Assembly: GCF_018598555.1 (NCBI RefSeq)
Contig: NZ_JAHEWN010000015.1
Span: 26,612 to 90,611 of the forward strand
Length of the DNA stretch: 64,000 nt
From: Curtobacterium aurantiacum
Lineage (GTDB): Bacteria; Actinomycetota; Actinomycetes; Actinomycetales; Microbacteriaceae
Direction: 5' to 3'
A model generated the notes under the pieces. The model saw only the letters and a list, made by a program, of their open reading frames with translations, searched no databases and had not been told where the DNA came from. Every line of letters starts with the position of its first letter. Position 1 is the first letter of the stretch. Position numbers and translations under genes: made by a program. Shown piece by piece: positions 35,969 to 44,089 of this stretch.

Positions 35969-37563
35969 CGCACCACCGAGACCCTCGGGAGGCCCGGGGC
36001 GGCCTGGTCCGGCAGCATCTGTCCGGCACGGATCACCAGGGCACGGTCGGTGGCCGGCCCGCCGACCAGGCAGACGCCGACGGGCGCGCCGTCCACGGTC
36101 AGCGCCGGTGCGCTCACCGCGGGCAGGCCGCCGATGCTCGCGAGCGCCGTCATCGCCGTGGTGGCGGTCCGGGTGCGCTCGAGCGCCGGGGCGTCGGCCC
36201 GGAGCAGCGGTGCGGGTCCCGGCACGGTCGGGAACAGCAGGGTCCGACCGGCGACGGCACCGCGGATCGTCGCACGCACCTCGTCGAGCCGTGCCACGGC
36301 GTCGGCGGTCGCGGCGGGGTCGTTCGCTCGGGCCGCCGCGAAGCGGTCACCCACGACGGCGCTCAGGGCACCCGGGTGGGCGTCGATCCAGTCGCCGTGG
36401 GCAGCGAGGGCCTCGGCCGCCTGCACGAGCCGCATCTGCTCCTGCAACACTGCGGGCGCGGGGACGCCGAGGTCGGTCAGCCGGACGGTGGCGACGGGTT
36501 CGCCGAGCGTGTCGAGGAACGTGGTGAAGGCCCGGGCGACGTCCGGTTCGACGAGCGCGACCAGTTCCTCGGGGACGACGAGCACGGTCGTGTCGACCGC
36601 CGCTCCCGGCCCGGGCGGCGGGACGGTGGCGTCGAGGGCAGCGAGCAGGACCTCGGCGGTCCGGGTTAGCCAGCCGACGGTGTCGAACGACGGCGCCAGG
36701 GGGAGCAGCCCGTCGCGGGACACGGTGCCGTGGGTCGTCCGGAGGCCCCAGAGCCCCTGGTACGAGGCTGGGACCCGCACCGATCCCGCCGTGTCCGTGC
36801 CGATCCCGATCTCGGCCGTCCCGAGGCCGACGGCCGATGCGGAGCCGCTGGACGAGCCTCCAGGCAGTCGGGTGGGAGCCGCGCTGTTCGGCGGCGTGCC
36901 GTGGTGCGCGTTCCGGCCCGTCAGGTTGTAGGCGAACTCGTCGGTGCGCGCGATCCCGCGGATCGATGCGCCGGCGGCGAGGAGCGCGGCGACCGCTGCG
37001 GCGGGCGCGGCCTCGACCGGTGCCTCGCGCAGGTGGGTCGGGTTGCCGGCGCCGATCGGCTGGCCGGGGACGGCGTAGAGGTCCTTGACGGCGACGCTCA
37101 GGCCGTCGAGCGGCCCTGCGGCGGTGGGGGCGACGAGCGGATCGCCGACGGCCCGCCAGACGGTGGTGTCGACGGCCTTCGGACGGCCCGTGACGTGGGC
37201 CGCTTCGATGCGCCAGCCGGTGTCGCCGTCGCGGCGCCAGAGCTGGGTCTGGAGGCCCTGCCCACCCGCGGCGAACCGGGACACCGACACGACGAGGGCG
37301 CGGTCCTCGGTCAGGGGGCGGACCTCGACGTGCGTCAGCGACCGGGTCGCGACCCCACCCCGTGCCCCGCGGAACGCGCTGATCGCGTCGTGCCCGACGA
37401 GCAGGCCACGGTCGTCGCCGCGCATCGTGCCGGGGGAGTCGACGAAGGCGGCGTCGAGGGCGTCGAGGTCGTTCGCCAGCAGGGCGCTCTCGTAGGCGTC
37501 GAGGGCCTCGAGCAGGCCTTCGGGCACGGCGTCGGGCACGGCCGACGCTGGGGGCGTGGTCAT
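35965..37563 (-). CDS. Amidase with an N-terminal AtzH-like (DUF3225) domain
   Basis: 532-residue two-domain protein. Residues 1 to about 128 form an NTF2-like domain resembling AtzH/HpxZ: AYESALLANDLDALDAAF, VGHDAISAFRG, LQTQLW and GWRIEAAHVTG. The rest is an amidase-signature enzyme with catalytic K160 (SVAVKDLY), the cis-serine in LPGGSSSGSA and nucleophile S261 in GTDTAGSVRVPAS. In Pseudomonas ADP the separate proteins AtzH and AtzE act together on 1-carboxybiuret; here the functions appear fused. It overlaps the acetamidase-like gene by four bases (ATGA). Its natural substrate is inferred to be a small amide or ureide. Confidence 0.88.
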   Translation of the reverse strand: MTTPPASAVPDAVPEGLLEALDAYESALLANDLDALDAAFVDSPGTMRGDDRGLLVGHDAISAFRGARGGVATRSLTHVEVRPLTEDRALVVSVSRFAAGGQGLQTQLWRRDGDTGWRIEAAHVTGRPKAVDTTVWRAVGDPLVAPTAAGPLDGLSVAVKDLYAVPGQPIGAGNPTHLREAPVEAAPAAAVAALLAAGASIRGIARTDEFAYNLTGRNAHHGTPPNSAAPTRLPGGSSSGSASAVGLGTAEIGIGTDTAGSVRVPASYQGLWGLRTTHGTVSRDGLLPLAPSFDTVGWLTRTAEVLLAALDATVPPPGPGAAVDTTVLVVPEELVALVEPDVARAFTTFLDTLGEPVATVRLTDLGVPAPAVLQEQMRLVQAAEALAAHGDWIDAHPGALSAVVGDRFAAARANDPAATADAVARLDEVRATIRGAVAGRTLLFPTVPGPAPLLRADAPALERTRTATTAMTALASIGGLPAVSAPALTVDGAPVGVCLVGGPATDRALVIRAGQMLPDQAAPGLPRVSVVR

Positions 37564-38672
37564 CGGGCAGGCTCGTCGAAGTCGGCCTTGCGGATGCGGG
37601 CATGGACACCGGTGACCAGGTCCACCACCTGCGAGATGTTGAAGTCGGTCGCGGCGGACAGGTACGCGTACGCCAGGTGGCGTTCCATGCCCCAGCGCGC
37701 GCCGAGGATCGCGACGGCGTGCCGGACGCACTGCCGGACGGCCTCGTCGAGGTCGGGGTCCATGCCGGTGGGCACGAGGAACTCCTGCGTCTCGGCGACG
37801 GGCCAGACCAGGTCCCCGAAGCGCGCGGTGGCCTCGGCGGCCGGGGTCAGGTCGAAGCGGATCGTGGCGCGGAGCGAGGCCTCCATCGCGGTGAGCGCAA
37901 CCTCGCCGTCGCCCTGGGCGAAGTGCGGGTCGCCGACGTGGGCGAGCGCGCCCGGGACGAGCACCGGCAGGTGCAGCTGTGCGCCGGCCTGCAGCAGGTT
38001 GACGTCGATGTTGCCGCCGTGGCGACCGGGCGGGACGGAGTGCAGTCGCTCCCCGGGGGTGGCGACGCCCATGATCCCGAGGAACGGGGCGAGGGGGAAG
38101 TGTGCGAAGCGGTCGCCGGCGGCGGTGAGCGGGATGCGGCCCCGCCGGCCCTGGTCGGTGTCCACGACGTCGGCGAAGACGCTCACCGTCGTGCCGTCGA
38201 CCGGGAACTCGCCGTGCAGGGCGCCGCGTCCGTGCCGGTTCGACACGACGCCGTAGTGCACCCGGGGCAGGGTTTCGAGGATCGTCATCGTCAGCACGTC
38301 ACCGGGACGGGCACCACGCACCGCGATCGGCCCGGACACCACGTGCGGTCCGTCCGACGCGGGGTCGCGGTGGCCGGAGCGGGCGATCGCGACGGCGTCG
38401 GCGAGGACGTGTTCCGGAGCGACGCCGTGGTCGCCGAACCACGCCACGGGGTCGCTGCCCTGGTCGGGGAGGATCCCCTCGTGGCTGACGGTGTCGATGG
38501 TGACCGACTCGCCGGGGGCGATCGTCAGGGCTGGGATGTCGCCGTCGCTCGGCAGTCGGCCCCACAGGGCGGTCTCCGGGTCGACGGGCAGGGCGTGGTC
38601 GCCGCGGACGGGTCCGGCGCCGGGCTGCAGGGTCGCCACCGCGGGGGCGGTGGTCTCGTGTGCGGTGGTCAT
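37560..38672 (-). CDS. Acetamidase/formamidase family protein
   Basis: 370-residue member of the FmdA/AmdA family of metal-dependent amidases that release ammonia from short amides. Family landmarks are HEGILPDQG, VVSGPIAVRGARPGDVL, GRHGGNIDVNLLQAGA and the conserved VGDPHFAQGDGEVALTAME. ATG at 38672 overlaps the gntR stop as ATGA, and its own stop overlaps the amidase start the same way. That tight chain argues that the two hydrolases act in one pathway, perhaps with this enzyme clearing the final small amide. Confidence 0.9.
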   Translation of the reverse strand: MTTAHETTAPAVATLQPGAGPVRGDHALPVDPETALWGRLPSDGDIPALTIAPGESVTIDTVSHEGILPDQGSDPVAWFGDHGVAPEHVLADAVAIARSGHRDPASDGPHVVSGPIAVRGARPGDVLTMTILETLPRVHYGVVSNRHGRGALHGEFPVDGTTVSVFADVVDTDQGRRGRIPLTAAGDRFAHFPLAPFLGIMGVATPGERLHSVPPGRHGGNIDVNLLQAGAQLHLPVLVPGALAHVGDPHFAQGDGEVALTAMEASLRATIRFDLTPAAEATARFGDLVWPVAETQEFLVPTGMDPDLDEAVRQCVRHAVAILGARWGMERHLAYAYLSAATDFNISQVVDLVTGVHARIRKADFDEPAR

Positions 38673-39346
38673 CGGTCCGTCCTCCGTTCGACCAGGTGGG
38701 CCACGTCGGCGAGGTGGTCGGCCATCGCCCGCGTCGCGCCCTCGACGTCGTGCTCCCGGATCCGTTCGAGGATCCGCTCGTGCCACTCGAACGACGACCG
38801 ACGCCCCTCGCTGGTGCTGTGCGAGCGGGCACGGACGTCCTGCACCCAGCCGCTGCTGAGCTCGCACAGGGACACGAGCAGGGGGTTGCCCGAGGTGCGG
38901 GCGACCTGCACGTGGAAGGCGACGTCCTGGGCGAGCGACTCCTCTGGGCTGAGCCCCGCGTGCGTCGCGGCGAGGATGCGTTCCAGGGTGAGCAGGTCGG
39001 CCTCGCCCGCCCGGGCCGCGGCGAGTCCGGCGACCTGCGGCTCCACGACGGTCCGGAACTCGGCGACGTGCTCGGCCCGGTGGTCCAGGTCGTCCCGGTG
39101 GTGGTCGAGCAGGGCGGACGCTTCCTCCGGCCGCGGCAGCACGACGGTGCCACGACCAGGGGTCCGGGAGACCAGGCGACGGCGCTCGAGCTCCTGCAAC
39201 GCCTCGCGGATGGTCGTGCGGGACACGGCGAGGTCCTCGGCGAGCGTGCGTTCCGGCGGCAGCTTGTCGCCGGGCTGCAGGTCGTCGAGCACGAGCGTGC
39301 CGAGGTGGGCGGCGGTCGCCGCGCTCAGGGTCCGTCCACGGTGCAT
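38669..39346 (-). CDS. FadR-type GntR transcriptional regulator
   Basis: 225-residue regulator with an N-terminal winged helix-turn-helix (LPPERTLAEDLAVSRTTIREALQELERRRLV) and a C-terminal all-helical FCD ligand domain with histidines that often bind a metal, such as DVAFHVQVAR and MADHLADVAHL. It leads the operon gntR-acetamidase-amidase. A matching operator lies upstream at 39385-39395. The ATG start is leaderless (TACGGT seven bases upstream). It most likely senses a pathway metabolite and represses both arms of the cluster. Confidence 0.92.
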   Translation of the reverse strand: MHRGRTLSAATAAHLGTLVLDDLQPGDKLPPERTLAEDLAVSRTTIREALQELERRRLVSRTPGRGTVVLPRPEEASALLDHHRDDLDHRAEHVAEFRTVVEPQVAGLAAARAGEADLLTLERILAATHAGLSPEESLAQDVAFHVQVARTSGNPLLVSLCELSSGWVQDVRARSHSTSEGRRSSFEWHERILERIREHDVEGATRAMADHLADVAHLVERRTDR

Positions 39347-39353
39347 GCCCTCG

Positions 39354-39359
39354 ACCGTA
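39354..39359 (-). promoter_or_regulatory. Leaderless -10 box of gntR
   Basis: The complement reads TACGGT, seven bases before ATG 39346. Confidence 0.55.
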
Positions 39360-39375
39360 GGGCCGGTTGGTCTGC

Positions 39376-39406
39376 TTGGTTCATTGGTACGACCATCTTT
39401 TACACG
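39376..39406 (+). promoter_or_regulatory. Candidate promoter of the amidohydrolase gene
   Basis: TTGGTT (39376-39381) as a -35 and TTTACA (39399-39404) as a -10 are 17 bases apart. The FadR-type operator lies between them, a classical position for repression. Assignment is by inspection only. Confidence 0.4.
39385..39395. promoter_or_regulatory. FadR-type GntR operator
   Basis: TGGTACGACCA fits the FadR-subfamily consensus TNGTNNNACNA at every fixed position. It is in the divergent region between gntR and the amidohydrolase gene and could control both. Confidence 0.65.
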
Positions 39407-39493
39407 GCCGTCACACGCGGCGTCGGAACCCGAAACACGGCGGGCGAATGGTGGAGCACGTCCCATCCGCACCGACCGGAAGAGGGGTTCGAC

Positions 39494-40807
39494 GTGGACC
39501 TTGTCCTCACCAACGCACGGCTGACCGACGGTCGATCCGTCGACGTCACCATCGCCGACGGCGTGATCGTCAGCGTGGCCGACGCGCTGCCCGGTCCGGG
39601 CTCGGCGCACGGCACCGGCACCGTTGTTGCTTCCAGCCGCGTGGTCGACTGCGCCGGACGTGTGCTCATCCCCGGGCTCATCGAGGCACACCTGCACGTC
39701 GACAAGGCCCTGCTCGACCGGGAACGCCTGAACCCCGACGGCACCCTCGCCGGTGCCATCGCCGTCACGGGGGAGCTCAAGCGCGGCTTCACCCACGCCA
39801 CCGTCCGAGACCGGGCCCGCACCCTGCTCGACCAGGCCATCACGAACGGCACCACGCTCGTCCGCGCACACCCCGACGTCGACCCGATCGTCGGGCTCAC
39901 CGGCGTCGAGGTGCTGCTCGACCTGCGCGACGAGTACCGGGACGCCCTCGACCTGCAGATCGTCGCGTTCCCCCAGGAGGGCATCGCCAAGGCACCGGGC
40001 ACCCTCGCGCTGCTCCGTCAGGCGCTCACCGCGGGGGCGGACGTCATCGGGGGCTGCGCCTACAACGAGCACACCCTGGCCGCGTGCCACGAGCACGTCG
40101 AGACCGTCCTGGAACTCGCCGAGGAGTTCGGGGTGCCGGCCGACCTGCACGCCGACTTCGCCGACGACACCTCCGACCCGCGGTACGCCCTCGCCGCGCA
40201 CATCGCCGACCGTGTGACCGCCCGCGGGCTGCAGGGGCGGGTGGCGCTCGGGCACGTGACCTCGGTCGCGAGCCTGCCCCGCGGCGAGCGCCGGGCGTTG
40301 TTCGACCGTCTGGCAGCTGCCGGGGTCGCCGTCGTGCCGCTGCCCGCGACCGACCTGCACCTGGGCGGCCGGTCCGACGACCACGACGTTCGGCGCGGGG
40401 TCGTGCCGGTCCGCGAACTCTGGGACGCCGGGGTCACGAGCGCGTACGCGTCGAACAACGTCCGGAACGCCTTCACCCCGTTCGGCAACGCCGACCTGCT
40501 CGACGTCGGGCTGCTCCTGGCGCAGACCGGGCACCTGTCCGGCCCGGACGACCTGCGCCGGGTGCTCGCCATGGCGACCACGAAGGCGGCGGAGGTCGTC
40601 GGCGTCGCGGACACCCACGGCATCCGGCCCGGCGCCGCCGCCGACCTCGTCGTGCTCTCCACCACCGACCCGGACGGCGTCCTGCTCGACCGGCCGGACC
40701 GCGCCCTGGTCGTCAAGCGCGGCCGGGTCGTCGCCGAGACCACCCGGACCACCCGCCTCACCACCAGCCGCACCACGAACCGATCGAAGGAACTCAGCCA
40801 TGCGTGA
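39494..40807 (+). CDS. Cytosine-deaminase-like amidohydrolase
   Basis: 437-residue metal-dependent hydrolase of the amidohydrolase superfamily, nearest in pattern to cytosine deaminase and N-isopropylammelide hydrolase. Metal ligands are H66 and H68 (IEAHLHVDKALL) and H219 (ADLHADFADD); H254 is in GHVTS. At the position where deaminases have a catalytic Asp in an SDN motif this protein has S320-N321-N322, so activity may be altered or the protein may belong to a subgroup with a different reaction. GTG at 39494 follows AGAGGGG. It overlaps the DUF1097 gene by eight bases. Confidence 0.85.
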   Translation: MDLVLTNARLTDGRSVDVTIADGVIVSVADALPGPGSAHGTGTVVASSRVVDCAGRVLIPGLIEAHLHVDKALLDRERLNPDGTLAGAIAVTGELKRGFTHATVRDRARTLLDQAITNGTTLVRAHPDVDPIVGLTGVEVLLDLRDEYRDALDLQIVAFPQEGIAKAPGTLALLRQALTAGADVIGGCAYNEHTLAACHEHVETVLELAEEFGVPADLHADFADDTSDPRYALAAHIADRVTARGLQGRVALGHVTSVASLPRGERRALFDRLAAAGVAVVPLPATDLHLGGRSDDHDVRRGVVPVRELWDAGVTSAYASNNVRNAFTPFGNADLLDVGLLLAQTGHLSGPDDLRRVLAMATTKAAEVVGVADTHGIRPGAAADLVVLSTTDPDGVLLDRPDRALVVKRGRVVAETTRTTRLTTSRTTNRSKELSHA

Positions 40808-41423
40808 ACGGATCCCGCACGAGATCGTCGCCTCGGTCCTGGCCGGTGCCACGGCGTTCATCGGGGGCAACGCCCTGCACCTGCCGACCTGGGCGATCTT
40901 CATCAGCTGGGCGGGGATGTTCCTGTTCGGCAGCAAGCCGACGCTGCGGAACGCCACGCGCCTGTGGGCCGCGATGCCGATCGGGTCGGCGTTCGGCCTG
41001 GTCATCGTCCTGCTCGACCAGCGGTTCGGCACGCTGTTCGGCGAGGGGCAGGCTGCGCAGAACACCGTGCTGGCGCTGCTCATCCTCGTCGTGAACTGCG
41101 CCCTGATGTACACCGGTCGCACGAAGCTGTTCGGGCTCGTCCCCGGGATGTTCCTCGGGTTCGCCTCGTTCTTCGCGACCTGCTTCGGCGGCTTCGGGTT
41201 CGACCCGGGGAACGCCTGGGCCGCCTGGGTGTCGGTCGTGCTGATGAACGCGCTCGGGCCGGTGTTCGCCTACCTGTCGCGTCGCCTGACCTTCGCGCGG
41301 CCCGAAACGGCCGACACGGTCGAAACGGCCGACCCGGTCGTCGCGACCGACGCCGGCGGCGCAGCGGCCCCGGCTCCTGCTCCGGAACGGCAGCCCGACC
41401 AGCCCGTCGCAGCCTCGGCCTAG
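40800..41423 (+). CDS. DUF1097 family membrane protein
   Basis: 207-residue protein with about five hydrophobic helices in the first 160 residues (for example IVASVLAGATAFIGGNALHL and VVNCALMYTGRTKLFGLVPG) and a disordered Ala/Pro/Thr tail. DUF1097 members have no proven transport role, but they recur beside amide and purine catabolism genes. The eight-base overlap with the amidohydrolase gene and the divergent hydrolase operon make uptake of the pathway substrate, or export of ammonia or urea, the leading guess. Confidence 0.8.
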   Translation: MRERIPHEIVASVLAGATAFIGGNALHLPTWAIFISWAGMFLFGSKPTLRNATRLWAAMPIGSAFGLVIVLLDQRFGTLFGEGQAAQNTVLALLILVVNCALMYTGRTKLFGLVPGMFLGFASFFATCFGGFGFDPGNAWAAWVSVVLMNALGPVFAYLSRRLTFARPETADTVETADPVVATDAGGAAAPAPAPERQPDQPVAASA

Positions 41424-41434
41424 GAGCGGACCGG

Positions 41435-41440
41435 TACGCT
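41435..41440 (+). promoter_or_regulatory. Leaderless -10 box of the carboxypeptidase gene
   Basis: TACGCT at 41435-41440, eight bases before GTG 41449 and separate from the upstream catabolic operon. Confidence 0.5.
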
Positions 41441-41448
41441 CGGGCCTC

Positions 41449-42681
41449 GTGTCACGAGTCGTCCGCCGCCCCCGTTCCGCCGTCCGGAGGCCGGTGACGA
41501 TCTCGGTGGTCGCCGTCCTCGTCCTGGTGGCCGGGTACCTCGTCGCCGCGGCCGTCGTGCCCTTCGGTCCGGCGAACGCCAGCACCACCACCTACTCGGC
41601 GCCGGAGACGACCGTCCCGGCGCTGAGCTTCCCGGGGTACGGCGCGACGGCAGTCGAGGCCACTGACTTCCCGGAGAGCCTGCGCACCAGCGGCGACACG
41701 GAGCCCCGGTCGATCGCGAGCATCACGAAGGTCGTCACGGCGCTCGTGGTGCTCGACGAGAAGCCGATGGCCGCGGGGGAGTCCGGCCCGTCGATCCGCT
41801 TCACGAAGCAGATGGAGGGCCTGTACGCCAAGTACGCGGCGCAGAACGGCGAGGTCGCGCCGATGCCGGCCGGGCTGAAGCTCACCGAGCACCAGACGTT
41901 CCAGGTGATGCTCATGAAGTCGGCGAACAACTACGCCGGCGCGCTCGCCATCTGGGCCTTCGGGTCGATCGCGGCGTACGAGCACGCGGCGAACGACTGG
42001 CTCGACGAGCACGGCCTGGACGACACCACGATCCACGAGCCGACCGGCCTCGATCCGGACAACACCTCGACGGCCACCGACCTCGTCGAGCTCGGACAGC
42101 TCGCGCTCGCGAACCCGGTCGTGAAGGACATCGTCGGTACCCAGGACGTCACGATCCCGACGGTCGGCGAGATCGAGAACTCGAACAAGCTCCTCGGACT
42201 CGACGGCATCGAGGGGATCAAGACCGGCACCCTCGACGAGGCCGGCGCCTGCCTGCTGTTCGCGGCGACGTACGAGCGCGGCGGGAAGGACGTCACCGTC
42301 GTCGGCGTGATGCTCGGCGGGGTCGACCACGACTCGCTCGACGTCGACGTGCAGCGGCTGCTGCGGTCCGTGGCGGACAACTTCCAGGTGGTCACACTCG
42401 CCCACCAAGGGCAGACCTTCGGCACCTTCTCGACCCCGTGGCAGGACGAGGCCGACGCGGTCACGACGAAGGCCGCCGAGGTCCTGGTGTGGGGGAAGAC
42501 CACGGTCACCGCGAAGGCGACGCTCGAGCAGGTGACCTTCGGCACGAAGGGCGAGCGCGTCGGGAAGGTGCGGTTCCGGATCTCCGACCACGACCCGGTG
42601 ACCGTCCCGCTCGAACTCGCGCGCACCATCGACGACCCGGGCGTCTGGTGGCGCTGGACGAACCCGTTCCAGGGGTCGTGA
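41449..42681 (+). CDS. D-alanyl-D-alanine carboxypeptidase (penicillin-binding protein)
   Basis: 410-residue S11 serine peptidase that trims pentapeptide side chains of peptidoglycan. An N-terminal membrane segment at about residues 17-37 (TISVVAVLVLVAGYLVAAAVV) anchors or exports it. The active-site triad of motifs is complete: S91-I-T-K94, S158-A-N160 and K258-T-G260. The domain after residue 300 has no catalytic motif. It acts outside the membrane. The start codon is a leaderless GTG. Confidence 0.92.
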   Translation: MSRVVRRPRSAVRRPVTISVVAVLVLVAGYLVAAAVVPFGPANASTTTYSAPETTVPALSFPGYGATAVEATDFPESLRTSGDTEPRSIASITKVVTALVVLDEKPMAAGESGPSIRFTKQMEGLYAKYAAQNGEVAPMPAGLKLTEHQTFQVMLMKSANNYAGALAIWAFGSIAAYEHAANDWLDEHGLDDTTIHEPTGLDPDNTSTATDLVELGQLALANPVVKDIVGTQDVTIPTVGEIENSNKLLGLDGIEGIKTGTLDEAGACLLFAATYERGGKDVTVVGVMLGGVDHDSLDVDVQRLLRSVADNFQVVTLAHQGQTFGTFSTPWQDEADAVTTKAAEVLVWGKTTVTAKATLEQVTFGTKGERVGKVRFRISDHDPVTVPLELARTIDDPGVWWRWTNPFQGS

Positions 42682-42701
42682 CGCCGGGCGCTCGTCGACC
42701 G

Positions 42702-42707
42702 TAGAGT
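42702..42707 (+). promoter_or_regulatory. Leaderless -10 box of the serine hydrolase gene
   Basis: TAGAGT at 42702-42707, seven bases before GTG 42715. Confidence 0.55.
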
Positions 42708-42714
42708 CGGTCGG

Positions 42715-44058
42715 GTGACGACGATGACGACGTTCCCTCGGACCACCCCCGCCGCCCTCGGCATCGACCCCAGCGGCGTGCTCGACCTGCTCGACGCCCT
42801 GGAGTCCACCCCCGACGTGGAGCCGCACAGCATCATGCTGCTCCGGCACGGCCAGGTCGCGGCCGAGGGATGGTGGCAGCCGTACACCGCCGACCGCGTG
42901 CACCTGCTGTACTCGCTCAGCAAGAGCTTCACCGCGGCCGGGGTCGGGATCGCCGTCCGCGCGGGGCTCATCGACCTCGACGCGACCGTCCTGTCGTACT
43001 TCCCGGAGCTCGACGCCGACGTCACCGACGAGCGCAGCCGCCGCATCCGGGTCCGGCACCTGCTGGCGATGGCGAGCGGCCACCGCGAGGAGACGCTCGA
43101 GGGCGCCGAGGCCCTCGACCCGACGAACACGGTGCGCGGGTTCCTGCTGCTCCCGCCGGACGAGGAGCCCGGCACGGTCTTCGCCTACAACCAGCCGTGC
43201 ACGTACACGCTCGCCGCGATCGTGCGGCGCGTGACCGGCGGGTCGCTCGTGGCGTGGCTGCGCCCGCGTCTGCTCGACCCGCTCGGTGTCGACGACCTCG
43301 CCTGGCGGCGCGACGACACCGGCGCGGAGCTCGGGTTCAGCGGGTGCTACGCCCCGACGGACGCGGTCGCGAAGCTCGGCCAGCTGTACCTGCAGGGCGG
43401 CGTCTGGGACGGCGAGCGCATCCTCGACGCGGACTGGGTCGAACAGGCCACGAGCACGCAGGTCGCCAACCCGGACGAGGGCAACCCGGACTGGTCGCAG
43501 GGGTACGGCTTCCAGTTCTGGATGGCCCGCCACGGTTTCCGCGGCGACGGCGCCTACGGTCAGTTCTGCGTCGTGCTGCCGGAGCAGGACGTCGTGCTCG
43601 CGATGACCGGACAGAGCCTCGACATGCAGGCGGTCCTCGACGCGGTCTGGGTGCACCTACTGCCCGCCGTCGACCGCCCGTCCGACGCGGGGTCGGACAC
43701 CGCCCTGGAGGCGCGACTCGGCTCCCTGGGACTGCCCGCCGTGGTCGGTGGCCCGCTGCAGGGCCTCGCCGACGTCGGGCCGCTGGCGCGCGACGGCGAC
43801 GGGTGGCGGCTCACGCTCGACGTCGACGGCGGCTCCCTGTCGGTGCCGGTCGGGCAGGGGGAGTGGGCCGTCGAGGGGCCGCTCGCCGCGAGCGGTGCCG
43901 TCGCGGACGACGGGACGGTCCGCGTCGACGTGCGGTTCGTCGAGACCCCGCACCTGGCGCACGTCCGGATCGACCCCGCCACGGGATCGACGACGACGAG
44001 CTGGCAGACCGAGCCGCTGCACGACGGACCGCTCACGCTGCGGCGCCCCGCGGACTGA
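42715..44058 (+). CDS. Serine hydrolase of the class C beta-lactamase fold
   Basis: 447-residue enzyme of the beta-lactamase/esterase superfamily. The nucleophile motif is S67-L-S-K70 (LLYSLSKSFT), the tyrosine motif is Y158-N-Q in TVFAYNQPC, and HGFRGDG is a candidate third motif. The final 100 residues form a separate beta-rich domain. No signal peptide was seen, so it probably acts in the cytosol, as an esterase or peptidase rather than a beta-lactamase. It is not in an operon with the carboxypeptidase: its own leaderless promoter precedes it. Confidence 0.87.
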   Translation: MTTMTTFPRTTPAALGIDPSGVLDLLDALESTPDVEPHSIMLLRHGQVAAEGWWQPYTADRVHLLYSLSKSFTAAGVGIAVRAGLIDLDATVLSYFPELDADVTDERSRRIRVRHLLAMASGHREETLEGAEALDPTNTVRGFLLLPPDEEPGTVFAYNQPCTYTLAAIVRRVTGGSLVAWLRPRLLDPLGVDDLAWRRDDTGAELGFSGCYAPTDAVAKLGQLYLQGGVWDGERILDADWVEQATSTQVANPDEGNPDWSQGYGFQFWMARHGFRGDGAYGQFCVVLPEQDVVLAMTGQSLDMQAVLDAVWVHLLPAVDRPSDAGSDTALEARLGSLGLPAVVGGPLQGLADVGPLARDGDGWRLTLDVDGGSLSVPVGQGEWAVEGPLAASGAVADDGTVRVDVRFVETPHLAHVRIDPATGSTTTSWQTEPLHDGPLTLRRPAD

Positions 44059-44089
44059 AGGCCCGCGGCCCTGCGGCGCCGCGCCGCGT

